From: Rouxiella sp. S1S-2
GTDB taxonomy: Bacteria > Pseudomonadota > Gammaproteobacteria > Enterobacterales > Enterobacteriaceae
Direction of reading: 5' to 3'
Assembly (NCBI RefSeq): GCF_009208105.1
Contig: NZ_WFKL01000001.1
Location: 4,092,001-4,156,000, forward strand
DNA length: 64,000 nt
Each line of letters opens with the position of its first letter. Within the stretch, counting starts at the first letter, position 1. Made by a program: the position numbers and the translations under genes. The notes under the pieces were generated by a model, which saw only the letters and a list, made by a program, of their open reading frames with translations, made no database searches and was not told where the DNA came from. Positions 7,982 through 18,155 of the stretch are shown here, piece after piece.

Positions 7982-8692
7982 ATGCTAAGTGTAAAAGCGA
8001 TTAACCAATACTATGGTCAAAATCATACCCTATGGGATATCAATCTCGAGCTGTATCGCGGTCAGTGTAATAGCCTGATAGGCCGTAACGGCGTAGGTAA
8101 AACGACACTGATCAACTGTATTATGGGCCATTTGCCGGTAAAAAGTGGCTCAATGATCTGGCAGTCCGCCAATGAAGAGCCGCAGAACCTGCTGATGCTG
8201 CCGGTGGAAACCCGCGCGCAAATGGGGATCGGCTATGTGCCGCAGGGGCGACAGATTTTCTCGCAGATGAGCGTTGATGAAAACCTGCAGATTGCCATGA
8301 TGGCGGGCCGCAACAAAACTCGCCGCGTCCCGTCGCAGGTTTATGATCTGTTTCCGTCACTGAAACAGATGGGGTCGCTCAAAGCCGGTGAACTGGACGA
8401 AAGCAAGCAGCAGCAGCTGGCTATCAGCCGTGCGCTGGTGCAAGAGCCTGAGCTGCTGATTCTTGATGAACCAACCGAGCACATCAGTGAAGCTATGGAA
8501 GCCAATATGGGTAACATTATCCATCGCCTCAACCGCGACCTCGGGCTGACGCTGCTGCTGGTCGGGCATAAACTGCCGTTTATTCGCAGCGTGGCCGACC
8601 GTTTCTGCCTGCTGGACGGCGGTCGCAACGTGGCACAGGGCACGCTTGCCGAGCTGGACGACAATCTGGTAAAAACCTATCTCACGGTTTAA
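7982..8692 (+). CDS. orphan UrtE/LivF-like ABC transporter ATP-binding protein
   Basis: Closest in my memory to UrtE, the ATPase of urea/branched-chain amino acid ABC importers (LNQYYG..HTLWD start, RGIGYVPQGR-type block, DRFCLLDGG near the end). Walker A GRNGVGKTTL is near residues 34-43, Q-loop GYVPQGRQIF, Walker B LLILDEPTE. The ABC signature, usually LSGGQQQQ, reads LDESKQQQ here, which is a serious departure. No permease or binding-protein genes are beside it. The ATG at 7982 follows GAGGA and gives the family N-terminus; 7940 would add 14 residues and also has a plausible ribosome binding site. Sits where E. coli has uvrB next to bioD; convergent with bioD. Confidence 0.8.
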   Translation: MLSVKAINQYYGQNHTLWDINLELYRGQCNSLIGRNGVGKTTLINCIMGHLPVKSGSMIWQSANEEPQNLLMLPVETRAQMGIGYVPQGRQIFSQMSVDENLQIAMMAGRNKTRRVPSQVYDLFPSLKQMGSLKAGELDESKQQQLAISRALVQEPELLILDEPTEHISEAMEANMGNIIHRLNRDLGLTLLLVGHKLPFIRSVADRFCLLDGGRNVAQGTLAELDDNLVKTYLTV

Positions 8693-8713
8693 CAGCCAGA
8701 GACTGGCTCATCC

Positions 8714-9409
8714 TTACGACAGAAGACAGTCGAGCGTCAGGAAACGGCCATGGTCGGTAAACTGACTACCTTGAAGATACGGGATCTCGCCTAATAATGG
8801 CGCGGGCAGCATACGTTTTAACGTTGCGAGATAAGCCTGATGATGCTTCCCCGTCTCCTCAACGTCATTAGCAATCCATCCTGCCAGCCTGAGTCCACTT
8901 TGCAAAACCGCCTGCGCGGTCAATACAGCATGGTTGATGCAGCCCAAACGCATTCCCACCACTAAAATCACCGGCAGTTGCTCTTCAAGGACCCAGTCAG
9001 CAAAAGTTTGCCGGGCATTTAACGGCGTAAACCACCCCCCCGCCCCTTCAACCACCACCCAATCGGCCAAGGGTTCAAGCGCGCGCAGTCCCTGAGATAA
9101 CGTCTTCAGGTCGATAGGTCGCCCTTCTAGCTCGCTGACGATGTGCGGTGACGTTGGCTCAATAAAGGTGCATGGGTTGACCTGCGCATAGGTTAGCGGC
9201 ACTGAGCTGTTGGCTTGCAAAGCCAGCGCATCACTGTTGCGCGGTCCGTGCTCGGTGATTTCACTGCCTGAGGCCACCGGTTTGTATCCGGCTGCGGTTA
9301 ATCCTGCTGTCGCAGCAGCCTGCAAAAAGGCACAGGTTGCCACGGTTTTACCGACTTCGGTGTCGGTGCCGGTGATGAACCAGCGCTTTTTGGACCTGAC
9401 TACGTGCAT
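8714..9409 (-). CDS. bioD: ATP-dependent dethiobiotin synthetase
   Basis: Closes the ureido ring of dethiobiotin from 7,8-diaminopelargonate, CO2 and ATP. P-loop GTDTEVGKT is near the N-terminus, followed by AGYKPVASGS and the VVVEGAGGWFTPL block; NDV near the end is the base-binding motif. I chose ATG 9409, one base after the bioC stop and behind GAAGAAGAG; a GTG at 9424 would overlap bioC. 231 residues against 225 in E. coli. Last gene of bioBFCD. Confidence 0.97.
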   Translation of the reverse strand: MHVVRSKKRWFITGTDTEVGKTVATCAFLQAAATAGLTAAGYKPVASGSEITEHGPRNSDALALQANSSVPLTYAQVNPCTFIEPTSPHIVSELEGRPIDLKTLSQGLRALEPLADWVVVEGAGGWFTPLNARQTFADWVLEEQLPVILVVGMRLGCINHAVLTAQAVLQSGLRLAGWIANDVEETGKHHQAYLATLKRMLPAPLLGEIPYLQGSQFTDHGRFLTLDCLLS

Positions 9410-9410
9410 T

Positions 9411-10193
9411 TTACTCTTCTTCACAGTGGATAAGTCCGTACACCAGACGGTATGTCAGTGGCAGTTGACCGTCCTGTCGAACATAGTTTTTATCCAGGCT
9501 CGCCAAACGCTCGCGCCCCCCAAGCCCGCCCAAACGGCCGCCTTTAATGTGCGTGGCACCAATGCCCTTCAGTGAGCGCAGCAGGCTCATCACGTCCGGA
9601 AAAAGCGCGGTATGTTGACTGAACTCAACGTGATGAGTGAACGGCGCGCAGGCTTCGGCAATTTTGTCCGGCGTCAGAAATTTGTTGACGTGAGGTCGGC
9701 CATCGACTCTCATCCAAGCCTGCGACAGCTCCAGCAGCGAACCTTCGGCCAGCGTTGAAAACAACACAATACCGCCCGGTCGCGTCACGCGCACCAGCTC
9801 CTGCAACGCGCGCGGCAGCGCATTGCACCACTGTACTGCCAGGTTGCTAAAGCTTAAGTCGACTGAGTTATCGGCAAGCGGCAAACGCTCGATGTCACCC
9901 GGCAGATAGTGGTCGGCAGAATGCAGTTCGCGTGCGCGTTGCAACATGCCCTCGGAGAGGTCCAGCGCGGTCACATTTTTACCTTTCTCACGCCAGCGGC
10001 GACTGAAATAGCCGGTGCCGCATCCCGCATCCAGAACTTGACCGCCTAGCGTCGCGCCTTGTGCATCGGCCAACGCCATCAGCGTTTCACCGGTTTGACG
10101 CTGCAGCTCGGCGGCGCCTTCGTAACTGTAGGCCGCACGGCTGAACGCATCGGCGACCGCTTTTTTATTCACTAATTCGGTGACTGCACCCAT
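9411..10193 (-). CDS. bioC: malonyl-[acyl-carrier protein] O-methyltransferase BioC
   Basis: SAM-dependent methyltransferase that methylates malonyl-ACP, disguising it so the fatty acid machinery can build pimeloyl-ACP methyl ester for biotin. SAM motif [14 protein letters not shown], then [23 protein letters not shown] and LVRVTRPGG; the C-terminal block [11 protein letters not shown] appears here as [11 protein letters not shown]. 260 residues. The ATG follows GGAG at 7-base spacing and lies inside the end of bioF (29-base overlap). Confidence 0.97.
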   Translation of the reverse strand: MGAVTELVNKKAVADAFSRAAYSYEGAAELQRQTGETLMALADAQGATLGGQVLDAGCGTGYFSRRWREKGKNVTALDLSEGMLQRARELHSADHYLPGDIERLPLADNSVDLSFSNLAVQWCNALPRALQELVRVTRPGGIVLFSTLAEGSLLELSQAWMRVDGRPHVNKFLTPDKIAEACAPFTHHVEFSQHTALFPDVMSLLRSLKGIGATHIKGGRLGGLGGRERLASLDKNYVRQDGQLPLTYRLVYGLIHCEEE

Positions 10194-11328
10194 TCAGGGT
10201 CTCCAGCAAAATATCAATATCTTCAGGCTGATGGGCAGCCGTAATCGTCAATCGCAGCCGTGCGCTGCCCGGAGGCACTGTAGGTGGACGAATGGCGCTT
10301 ACCCACAGCCCCTGCTCGCGCAGCCGCTGCGCCAACGTCAACGCCGACTGATTATCGCCAACGATCAGCGGCTGAATCGCGCCCGATGACGTCGTCAGTC
10401 TCAATCCTATCTGCCCGGCGCCCGCCCTAAAACGGGCAACGTTGGCCGCCAGTTTATCACGCAGGTCATCAGCTTGCTGAATACATGTCAGCGCAGCTTG
10501 CAGTGCACAGACCTGTGCAGCGGGCATAGCGGTGCTATAAATCAGATGACGGGCGAACTGTAGCAGATAATCTGCGGTGGCCTCGTCACACAATACGGCG
10601 GCGCCGCTGCAGCCAAACGCTTTACCAAAGGTCAGCACCAACAGTTCAGGCTGGATACCTTGCTGCCAGCAACTACCGCGGCCCTTTTCGCCCACAACAC
10701 CGACACCGTGCGCATCGTCAACCATCAGCCAACCGCCATATTCTCGCGTTAAACGGTGAAGTTCGGCCAGAGGCGCGGCGTCTCCGTCCATGCTGAACAC
10801 GCCTTCGGTGACAACCAGCGCCTCACCCGCAGTCGGGTTTTCAAGCAGACGACGCAGTGATTCAGGTTGATTATGTGCAAATCTTCGCAGCTGGGCCGGT
10901 GAGTGCACCGCCGCTTCCAGCAACGAGGCGTGGCTGAGTTTGTCGGCCAAAATTCTGTCTTCCGCCTGCATCATGGCGGCCAACACCGCCTGATTGGCGG
11001 CAAAGCCAGAAATAAACAGCAGCGCACGCGGATAACCCTGCCACTCGGCCAGTTGCGCTTCAAACTGCTGATGCGTGGCTGAAAATCCGGTCACGTGGCC
11101 GGAACCGCCGCTGCCCACGCCAAAACGCGTTGCCCCCTGCTGCCAGGCGGCAACCAGGTGGGCATGCTGCGAAAGCCCAAGATAATCATTACCCGAAAAG
11201 TTCAGATAACGACAGCCGTCGTGCACCAGCCAGCGACCGTTGCCGCCGGCATTGGGCTGGCGCTGGCGGAAAGCGCTGGCCTGCCGGCGTTGGTCTAACG
11301 CGCTTTCAATGCGTGCATTCCATGACAT
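10165..11328 (-). CDS. bioF: 8-amino-7-oxononanoate synthase
   Basis: PLP-dependent alpha-oxoamine synthase that condenses pimeloyl-ACP with L-alanine to form 8-amino-7-oxononanoate (KAPA). Visible are [10 protein letters not shown] near residue 45, [10 protein letters not shown], the Asp/His pocket [12 protein letters not shown] and the PLP lysine in [12 protein letters not shown]. 387 residues (384 in E. coli). Follows bioB by 24 bp and overlaps bioC. Confidence 0.98.
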   Translation of the reverse strand: MSWNARIESALDQRRQASAFRQRQPNAGGNGRWLVHDGCRYLNFSGNDYLGLSQHAHLVAAWQQGATRFGVGSGGSGHVTGFSATHQQFEAQLAEWQGYPRALLFISGFAANQAVLAAMMQAEDRILADKLSHASLLEAAVHSPAQLRRFAHNQPESLRRLLENPTAGEALVVTEGVFSMDGDAAPLAELHRLTREYGGWLMVDDAHGVGVVGEKGRGSCWQQGIQPELLVLTFGKAFGCSGAAVLCDEATADYLLQFARHLIYSTAMPAAQVCALQAALTCIQQADDLRDKLAANVARFRAGAGQIGLRLTTSSGAIQPLIVGDNQSALTLAQRLREQGLWVSAIRPPTVPPGSARLRLTITAAHQPEDIDILLETLNGCSHRISE

Positions 11329-11352
11329 GTCGGTTACACCGCCGCGCTCGTT

Positions 11353-12390
11353 TTATACCGCAGCATTATAAAATTGCTCACTGTCGGCATGCATCAGTTG
11401 AGCACCCAGCACTTGCTGTTGCTCTTCGTCGCCCATTTCGGTAGCAAAATTTTGCGGGTTAAGCCCGAGCTTGCCAAACAGAATCAGGTCCTTGTCTTCG
11501 GCAGGATTTGGCGTAGTCAGCAATTTGCAGCCGTAGAAAATAGAGTTGGCACCGGCCATAAAGCACATGGCCTGCGTTTGTTCACTCATCTGCTCGCGAC
11601 CGGCAGAAAGGCGCACATAGGAGCGCGGCATCATGATGCGTGCGACGGCAATAGTGCGAATGAAATCAAAGGGATCAACATCGTCATTATCGGCAAGCGG
11701 CGTGCCCTTTACCTTGACCAGCATATTGATAGGCACACTCTCAGGCGGCACCGGCAGGTTAGCGAGCTGCATCAGCAAACCGGCACGGTCCTTCACTGTT
11801 TCACCCAGCCCGACAATACCGCCGGAGCACACTTTTATGCCCGCGCCACGTACTTCCTGCAGCGTATCGAGCCTTTCCTGATAACTGCGGGTGGTGATGA
11901 TGCTGCCGTAAAACTCGGGTGAGGTGTCGAGATTATGATTATAAAAATCCAGACCCGCGGTGGCCAAACGCTGCGCCTGCGTGGTATTGAGCGTGCCCAG
12001 CGTCATGCAGGTTTCCATACCCAGCTCTTTCACGCCCTGCACCATTTTCTCAAGATACGGCATATCGCGGTCATGAGGATTTTTCCACGCCGCCCCCATG
12101 CAGAATCGCGTTGAACCTGCCGCTTTGGCCTGACGCGCCGATTCCAGCACCTGCGCAACTTCCATCAGTTTTTCGGTCTCGAGACCGGTTTTATACCGCG
12201 AGCTTTGTGGACAATATTTGCAGTCCTCGGGACAAGCACCGGTTTTAATCGACAGCAGCGTGCTGACCTGTACCTGACGCGGGTCAAAATGTTGACGATG
12301 CAGCTGCTGGGCTTCAAACATCAGTTCCAGAAACGGTTTTTCGAATAGCGCTTTCGTTTGCTCATAGGTCCAAAGGGTGCGGGCTGTCAT
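11353..12390 (-). CDS. bioB: biotin synthase
   Basis: Radical SAM enzyme that inserts sulfur into dethiobiotin to make biotin, sacrificing its auxiliary [2Fe-2S] cluster. The radical SAM motif is CPEDCKYC near residue 53; the [12 protein letters not shown] and [12 protein letters not shown] blocks and AGREQM are intact. 345 residues, typical. The ATG at 12390 follows GGAGATGTCTT. First gene of the leftward bio operon, starting next to the BirA operator. Confidence 0.99.
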   Translation of the reverse strand: MTARTLWTYEQTKALFEKPFLELMFEAQQLHRQHFDPRQVQVSTLLSIKTGACPEDCKYCPQSSRYKTGLETEKLMEVAQVLESARQAKAAGSTRFCMGAAWKNPHDRDMPYLEKMVQGVKELGMETCMTLGTLNTTQAQRLATAGLDFYNHNLDTSPEFYGSIITTRSYQERLDTLQEVRGAGIKVCSGGIVGLGETVKDRAGLLMQLANLPVPPESVPINMLVKVKGTPLADNDDVDPFDFIRTIAVARIMMPRSYVRLSAGREQMSEQTQAMCFMAGANSIFYGCKLLTTPNPAEDKDLILFGKLGLNPQNFATEMGDEEQQQVLGAQLMHADSEQFYNAAV

Positions 12391-12416
12391 AAGACATCTC
12401 CAAAAGTAATGATATA

Positions 12417-12450
12417 CCGTAAACCATTTTTGATTTATTTTAGTTTACGG
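12417..12450. promoter_or_regulatory. BirA operator between bioB and bioA
   Basis: Inverted halves CCGTAAACC (12417-12425) and AGTTTACGG (12442-12450) are separated by 16 bp. This matches the BirA operator layout TTGTAAACC-N16-GGTTTACAA with changes only at the ends. It sits between the divergent bioBFCD and bioA genes, as in E. coli, where biotinyl-AMP-bound BirA represses both. A separate perfect half site GGTTTACAA lies at 12472-12480. Confidence 0.85.
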
Positions 12451-12514
12451 TCAACGTAATATTTTATTTTTGGTTTACAACATTTTTCAGCCCACGCATC
12501 CGCAAGGAACTTTC

Positions 12515-13792
12515 ATGACTCCGGCCGACCTCGAATTTGATCAACACCACATCTGGCACCCTTACACCTCCATGACTCACCCGCTGCCGACGTACGCGGT
12601 GGAGTCTGCCGACGGCGTCATGCTACACCTGGCAGATGGGCGTCAGTTGGTGGACGGCATGTCATCCTGGTGGGCGGCGATTCATGGCTATAACCATCCG
12701 CGGCTGAATCAGGCGGCGATTGCGCAAATTGGCAAGATGTCTCACGTGATGTTTGGCGGCATAACCCATCCTTCCGCTATCGCCCTTTCCCGTCAGTTGG
12801 TTGAGATGACACCCGCCGGGCTGGAGTGCGTATTTCTGGCCGATTCGGGTTCGGTGGCGGTGGAAGTGGCGATAAAAATGGCAATGCAGTATTGGCAAGC
12901 ACGCGGCGAAAAGCGCCAAAAATTGCTGACGCTGCGCCATGGCTATCACGGTGATACCTTTGGCGCGATGTCGGTCTGTGACCCGCAGAACTCAATGCAC
13001 AGCCTGTATCAGGGCTACTTGCCCGAACATCTGTTTGCCCCCGCACCGCAGTGTGGTTTTGATGAGCCTTGGAACCGCGAGGATATTGCACCCTTTGCCG
13101 CGCTGCTGGCCGAGCACCGTGCAGAAATAGCGGCCGTTATTCTCGAGCCGGTGGTTCAGGGCGCGGGCGGCATGCGCATGTATCACCCTGAGTATTTGCG
13201 GCAGGTACGCAGGCTGTGTGATGAAACCGGCGTGCTGCTGATTGCCGATGAAATTGCCACCGGTTTTGGCCGCACCGGCAAACTTTTTGCCTGCGATCAC
13301 GCCGAAATTGCGCCGGATATTCTCTGTCTCGGCAAGGCGCTGACCGGCGGATATATGACGCTTTCGGCCACCTTGACCACTCGCGAGGTGGCCAACACTA
13401 TCAGCAATGGCGAGGCGGGCTGCTTTATGCACGGCCCCACGTTTATGGGCAATCCACTGGCCTGCGCGGTCGCCAGCGCTAGCCTGTCATTGCTGGCCGA
13501 GAACCGCTGGCAGCCGCAGGTCGCCGACATTGAAAAGCAGTTAAAATCGGCGTTGCTGCCGCTGGCTGAGCATCCGGCAGTGGCAGACGTGCGCGTTCTC
13601 GGCGCAATCGGCGTGGTAGAAATGCGCCAACCGGTCGATATGGCCAGACTCCAACAGCATTTTGTGGCTCAGGGTGTGTGGATACGGCCGTTTGGCAAAC
13701 TGATTTATCTGATGCCGCCGTACATTATAAGTCCCGCAAAACTTACCCAGCTAACTCAGGGCATCGCCAGCGCGCTATCGGCCCTTTATTGA
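12515..13792 (+). CDS. bioA: adenosylmethionine-8-amino-7-oxononanoate aminotransferase
   Basis: PLP transaminase that converts KAPA to 7,8-diaminopelargonate using S-adenosylmethionine as amino donor. HIWHPYTSM opens the protein, [36 protein letters not shown] and the PLP lysine in [10 protein letters not shown] follow. The ATG at 12515 behind AAGGAAC gives the E. coli-like start MTPADLEFD and 425 residues; the frame is open further upstream but that part is not family-like. Divergent from bioB. Its stop overlaps the convergent LysR gene by seven bases. Confidence 0.98.
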   Translation: MTPADLEFDQHHIWHPYTSMTHPLPTYAVESADGVMLHLADGRQLVDGMSSWWAAIHGYNHPRLNQAAIAQIGKMSHVMFGGITHPSAIALSRQLVEMTPAGLECVFLADSGSVAVEVAIKMAMQYWQARGEKRQKLLTLRHGYHGDTFGAMSVCDPQNSMHSLYQGYLPEHLFAPAPQCGFDEPWNREDIAPFAALLAEHRAEIAAVILEPVVQGAGGMRMYHPEYLRQVRRLCDETGVLLIADEIATGFGRTGKLFACDHAEIAPDILCLGKALTGGYMTLSATLTTREVANTISNGEAGCFMHGPTFMGNPLACAVASASLSLLAENRWQPQVADIEKQLKSALLPLAEHPAVADVRVLGAIGVVEMRQPVDMARLQQHFVAQGVWIRPFGKLIYLMPPYIISPAKLTQLTQGIASALSALY

Positions 13793-14772
13793 GATTTTCC
13801 GCCGACATGGACTAGCTGGCGGGAAGCCGCCAGCAGCGTATCGAGCCTTTCCCGACTGCGCTGTGCTTCCTGATTCAGAAAATCAATCGCCACCCGCAGC
13901 GCGGGACTCGGATTGTCGGGATAGAGCAGTTGATACGCAGCCCCGCTGGCGACGCAAAGAGTGAAAGGTGCAATCACCCGATGAGCGCGCAGGTCATCTT
14001 CTATTAGCGTCAGGTCACCAATCGCCACGCCGTAGCCCTGCAGCGCCGAGTTAATGGCTAAATCGAGGGTGTCAAAATGCTGTGACTTACTCGACGGCAG
14101 CCCCTGCTCACCCGCCGATTTAAGCCACAGCAGCCAGTCACGGCGATCACGCGTGGGGTGCAGCAGCGTTTGCTGTTCAAGATCGGCCACCTGCACCTCT
14201 GGCAAACGTTCAGGTAAAAGCCCCGGCACACAAACCGGGGTCAACACTTCGTCAAACAGGTGCAACGACTGCGCCGAAGTCTCAATAGGCCTGCCAAACA
14301 CCACCGCCGCATCAAAATGTTCACTGCTAAAATCCACCCCGTGCGCCATTGAAGCGGTCAGCTCGATTTGCATATCCGGCCGGTCATTTTGCAGTTGAAT
14401 CACTCTGGGCAGCAGCCAGCGCATTGAGCAGGTTGGACATTTGATACGCAGCGTATCGGGATGACTCGCCACCCGCTGCAGCGCCTCGCTCATTTGCGCC
14501 AGCGCCTGCACAATCGGCGGCAAAAGCTGTGCGCCGCGCGGCGTCAGAGTCAATCCCCTCGCCTGACGAACAAACAGCGGATACCCCAGACTGGCCTCAA
14601 GGCCGGTCATCTGACGGCTTACCGCGCCCTGCGTAATGTGCAAAAGTTCGGCCGCACGGGTCAAGTTTAGGGTTTGTGCCACCACGGAAAAGGTCTTCAA
14701 CACATTCAGTGATGGCAAATTTGGGGTGGAATTAGCCACAGAAAGGGGTGAAAAATCAGCATATGAACTCAT
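13786..14772 (-). CDS. LysR-family regulator divergent from the ybdL-type aminotransferase gene
   Basis: 328 residues. The N-terminal winged helix-turn-helix (about 20-80; [33 protein letters not shown]) and LysR substrate domain identify a GcvA/YbdO-like regulator. It is divergent from the aminotransferase across 130 bp (14773-14902), the usual layout for a LysR regulator and its target. The ATG follows GGAG at a somewhat long spacing. The target and co-inducer are inferred from position only. Confidence 0.85.
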   Translation of the reverse strand: MSSYADFSPLSVANSTPNLPSLNVLKTFSVVAQTLNLTRAAELLHITQGAVSRQMTGLEASLGYPLFVRQARGLTLTPRGAQLLPPIVQALAQMSEALQRVASHPDTLRIKCPTCSMRWLLPRVIQLQNDRPDMQIELTASMAHGVDFSSEHFDAAVVFGRPIETSAQSLHLFDEVLTPVCVPGLLPERLPEVQVADLEQQTLLHPTRDRRDWLLWLKSAGEQGLPSSKSQHFDTLDLAINSALQGYGVAIGDLTLIEDDLRAHRVIAPFTLCVASGAAYQLLYPDNPSPALRVAIDFLNQEAQRSRERLDTLLAASRQLVHVGGKSQ

Positions 14773-14902
14773 GACATTGCGGCTCCAGCTATGACGTCAG
14801 ATCATGGCAAGTATGACAAACTTTCTATTGTCGGCACAGTGAAACTGTTGCTTAATCGATAATCAATGATACGCCTCTTCACCACGCTACGCAGGAGTTT
14901 GC

Positions 14903-16057
14903 ATGAAAAGCGCCATGTCCCCACAGTCGAAGTTACCCGACGTCGGCACCACGATTTTTACCGTTATTGGCCAGTTGAGTGCCGAGCATAACGCACTGAA
15001 TTTATCTCAGGGCGCACCTAACTTTTCATGTCAACCGGCGCTGGTGGACGCGGTTGCCAAATCAATGCGAGCGGGTCAAAACCAATACGCGCCAATGAGC
15101 GGCGTGGCGGCACTTCGTCGTGCTCTGTCAGAAAAGGTTGAAGCCCTGTACGGCTGTCGCTACGACGCCGATAGCGAAGTCACCGTGATTGCCAGCGCCA
15201 GCGAAGGCCTCTATTCCGCCATCAGCGCCCTCGTGCATCCGGGCGATGAAGTGATTTATTTTGAACCTGCATTTGACAGCTATTCGCCCATTGTCCGCCT
15301 GCAGGGTGCAACACCGGTGGCGATAAGCCTGTCGCTGGAAGACTTCAGCATCGACTGGGACGAAGTGGCCAGTGCGATAAACAGCCGCACGCGCATGATT
15401 ATTATCAACAGCCCGCACAATCCGACCGGGGCTATTTTTACCCAGCATGATATTGACCGGCTGACCGCACTGACCCGCCATACCGATATCGTTATTTTAT
15501 CCGATGAGGTTTATGAGCACGTCGTGTTTGACGGTGAACGCCATGAAAGCATGGCCTGCCATCCAGAGCTTGCCGAGCGCAGCGTGATCGTGTCGTCGTT
15601 TGGTAAAACCTATCACGTTACCGGCTGGCGCGTGGGTTACTGCCTGGCTCCAGAAGCCCTGATGGATGAAATCCGCAAGGTGCATCAGTTTATGGTTTTC
15701 TCCGCCGATACACCGATGCAGTACGCCTTTGCCGACGCGTTAGCCAATCCGCAAAGTTATTTGGGGCTGGCTGATTTTTATCAGCAAAAACGTGATTTAC
15801 TGGCTACCGCACTGCAAGGTTCACGCTTTGAACTCCTGCCAAGCCGTGGCAGCTTCTTTATGCTCGCCAGATTCAGTCATTTCAGCCCGCTCAGCGACGA
15901 TGAATTTGTACTGAGCCTGATCCGCGACCATCAAGTAGCCACCATTCCGCTGTCGGCATTTTACAGCAGCAATCAGCCTACAGGGCTGATTCGCCTAAGC
16001 TTTGCAAAAGACGATGAAACACTTTACGAAGGCGCACGCCGTCTCTGTGGCGTTTAA
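14903..16057 (+). CDS. ybdL: PLP-dependent aminotransferase, YbdL (methionine aminotransferase) type
   Basis: Class I/II aminotransferase close to E. coli YbdL, which prefers methionine and 2-keto-4-methylthiobutyrate. Shared blocks are PQSKLPDVGTTIFT at the N-terminus, QYAPMSGVAALR, NSPHNPTGA, SDEVYEHVVF and the PLP lysine in SSFGKTYHVTGWRVGYC. 384 residues. ATG follows GGAG. The next gene, a polar amino-acid binding protein, starts 25 bp downstream and is probably cotranscribed, suggesting uptake and transamination of one amino acid. In E. coli ybdL lies elsewhere. Confidence 0.88.
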   Translation: MKSAMSPQSKLPDVGTTIFTVIGQLSAEHNALNLSQGAPNFSCQPALVDAVAKSMRAGQNQYAPMSGVAALRRALSEKVEALYGCRYDADSEVTVIASASEGLYSAISALVHPGDEVIYFEPAFDSYSPIVRLQGATPVAISLSLEDFSIDWDEVASAINSRTRMIIINSPHNPTGAIFTQHDIDRLTALTRHTDIVILSDEVYEHVVFDGERHESMACHPELAERSVIVSSFGKTYHVTGWRVGYCLAPEALMDEIRKVHQFMVFSADTPMQYAFADALANPQSYLGLADFYQQKRDLLATALQGSRFELLPSRGSFFMLARFSHFSPLSDDEFVLSLIRDHQVATIPLSAFYSSNQPTGLIRLSFAKDDETLYEGARRLCGV

Positions 16058-16082
16058 ACAACACCTCCCTGGAGCCATAAAA

Positions 16083-16862
16083 ATGAAAAAACTGAAAAAC
16101 CTGTTGCTGTTAGGCTGTGCCGTAGCCTCTTTTTCCGCGCTGGCGGACAGTGCCACCATCAAGTTTGGACTGGAGGCGCAGTATCCGCCGTTTGAGTCTA
16201 AATCAGCCAGCGGTGAACTTCAGGGCTTTGATATTGATATCGGCAACGCGGTTTGCGCGGCGGCAAAAGTGAAGTGTGAGTGGAGCGAAACCTCCTTCGA
16301 CGGCCTGATCCCCGCACTGCAGGCACGTAAATTTGATGCCATCAACTCGGCGATGAATGCGACCGACAAACGTCGTCAGGCGATCGATTTCACCGATGTC
16401 ATTTATCGTGTTCCGACCAAGCTGATTGCTAAAACGGATTCAGGCATTTTGCCTGATGCCGCGTCGCTGAAAGGTAAACACATCGGTGTACTCCAAGGCT
16501 CAATCCAGGAAACGTATGCGCAGGCGCATTGGGCACCGAAAGGGGTCGACGTGGTGTCTTATCAGGACCAGAATCAGGTTTATCTGGATTTGACCTCGGG
16601 TCGTCTTGACGGCACGCTGGTGATGGCGGCGGCCGGTCAGAGCGGCTTCCTTGACCGTCCAGACGGCAAAGGTTACGGCTTCGTCGGCGATTCGGTGCAG
16701 GATGATAAAATCCTCGGCAGCGGCATCGCCTTCGGCCTGCGTAAAGGCGATACCGCCAACAAAGTGCGTCTGGACAAAGCGATTGCCGAAATCAAAAAAG
16801 ACGGCGTTGTCAGCCAGTTATCGAAAAAATATTTTGGTGATATTGACGTATCCGTCAAGTAA
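16083..16862 (+). CDS. periplasmic polar amino-acid-binding protein (SBP_bac_3 family)
   Basis: 259 residues with a Sec signal peptide (MKKLKNLLLLGCAVASFSALA) and a type II periplasmic binding fold like ArgT/ArtJ/HisJ: FGLEAQYPPFESK, LQGFDIDIGNAV, WDGLIPAL-type block as SFDGLIPALQ, and the NSAMNATDKR switch region. Binds a polar amino acid for an ABC importer, but no permease or ATPase gene is nearby, so it must use one encoded elsewhere. The ATG at 16083 behind GGAG starts the signal peptide. A GC-rich stem-loop (16870-16898) follows. Confidence 0.88.
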   Translation: MKKLKNLLLLGCAVASFSALADSATIKFGLEAQYPPFESKSASGELQGFDIDIGNAVCAAAKVKCEWSETSFDGLIPALQARKFDAINSAMNATDKRRQAIDFTDVIYRVPTKLIAKTDSGILPDAASLKGKHIGVLQGSIQETYAQAHWAPKGVDVVSYQDQNQVYLDLTSGRLDGTLVMAAAGQSGFLDRPDGKGYGFVGDSVQDDKILGSGIAFGLRKGDTANKVRLDKAIAEIKKDGVVSQLSKKYFGDIDVSVK

Positions 16863-16869
16863 CCGCTTC

Positions 16870-16898
16870 GCCTGCGGCTATCCTCAGTCGCCGCAGGC
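16870..16898 (+). terminator. stem-loop after the binding-protein gene
   Basis: GCCTGCGGC (16870-16878) and GCCGCAGGC (16890-16898) pair perfectly around an 11-base loop, eight bases after the stop codon. The downstream T content is weak, so it may be a poor terminator or an mRNA-stabilising hairpin. Confidence 0.5.
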
Positions 16899-17068
16899 TC
16901 CTGCCTTTCCCTCTTTGTTCACGCCTTACGTATTTTTATCTATTAACAAAACAAGTCCTTTGGATTCTGTACCTTAGGCAACCATCCCTGTTACTGTCTC
17001 CTTACGATACCTCCGGCGTTCTATACTTGTTCCCGGTGGAAGAATTTTAATTATCTTAAGGAGTCAGT

Positions 17069-18112
17069 ATGTCTCAGAACACGACAGTCAATCGCCGCAT
17101 CGTTTTAGCCTCTCGTCCCAAGGGCGCGCCGGTAGCTGAAAACTTTCGTCACGAAGAGAGCAGCCTGCCAACCTTGGCCGACGGACAACTGTTATTACGC
17201 ACGGTTTATCTGTCACTCGACCCCTACATGCGCGGCAGAATGAGCGATGCTCCTTCGTACGCCCCACCGGTGGCAATCGATGCCGTCATGACCGGCGGGG
17301 CCGTTTCACGCGTGGTTGAGTCAAAAGATGCCAACTTTAAGGCCGGTGACTGGGTAGTGGCCAGCAGCGGATGGCAGGACTATGCCGCCATTGACGCCAA
17401 ATTGGTCAAAAAGCTTGAAGGCGCGGCGCTTGAACATCCTTCACTGGCGCTTGGCGTACTGGGCATGCCCGGATTTACAGCCTTCATGGGCCTGCTTGAC
17501 ATCGGTGAACCCAAAGCCGGTGAAACTGTGGTGGTCGCTGCCGCAACCGGCCCCGTCGGTTCTCTGGTCGGGCAAATTGCCAAACTTAAAGGCTGCAAAG
17601 TGGTGGGCATCGCCGGCGGCGAAGAAAAATGCCGCTATGCGGTTGAGCATTTCGGCTTTGACGAGTGTCTGGACCACCGCGAAGCCCATCTTGATAAACG
17701 TTTACAAGAAGCCTGCCCACGCGGTATCGACGTCTATTTTGAAAACGTCGGAGGGGCGGTGTTCGATGCGGTACTGCCGCTGCTCAACACCAAGGCACGC
17801 GTTCCGCTATGCGGCGTGGTGTCCCAGTATAATGCACAGGGGCTGCCAAAGGGTGAAGATCGCCTGACGTTGCTGACCAGCACTATTTTGAAAAAGCGCC
17901 TGCGCATACAAGGCTTCATCATTTTTGATGATTACGGTCACCGCTACCCCGAGTTTGCCAAACAGATGAGCGAATGGTTCTCGGCCGACAAAATCAAGTT
18001 CCGCGAGCAAATCGTGCAAGGCCTGGAAAATGCGCCCGAATCGCTGATGGGTCTGCTTGAGGGTAAAAATTTCGGCAAGCTGGTTATTCAGGTGGGTAAA
18101 GAGACTGATTGA
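17069..18112 (+). CDS. curA: NADP-dependent oxidoreductase, CurA type
   Basis: Medium-chain (leukotriene B4 12-hydroxydehydrogenase-type) zinc-independent reductase, 347 residues. E. coli CurA (YncB) reduces curcumin and related enones with NADPH. Matching blocks are VLASRPKGAP, TVYLSLDPYMRGRMSD, the nucleotide-binding loop AATGPVGSLVGQIAKLKG and YFENVGG. ATG follows AAGGAG. Located in the accessory block before ybhB; followed after 43 bp by a DJ-1/PfpI gene on the same strand. Confidence 0.92.
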   Translation: MSQNTTVNRRIVLASRPKGAPVAENFRHEESSLPTLADGQLLLRTVYLSLDPYMRGRMSDAPSYAPPVAIDAVMTGGAVSRVVESKDANFKAGDWVVASSGWQDYAAIDAKLVKKLEGAALEHPSLALGVLGMPGFTAFMGLLDIGEPKAGETVVVAAATGPVGSLVGQIAKLKGCKVVGIAGGEEKCRYAVEHFGFDECLDHREAHLDKRLQEACPRGIDVYFENVGGAVFDAVLPLLNTKARVPLCGVVSQYNAQGLPKGEDRLTLLTSTILKKRLRIQGFIIFDDYGHRYPEFAKQMSEWFSADKIKFREQIVQGLENAPESLMGLLEGKNFGKLVIQVGKETD

Positions 18113-18155
18113 TGTTCAATGCAATAGGTTCCTGTAATCATTGGAGATAGATGAT

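Noticed and set aside
8693..8713. Hairpin AGCCAG/CTGGCT between the orphan ATPase gene and bioD
   Set aside because: Six-base stem with no T-tract on either side; not called as a terminator.
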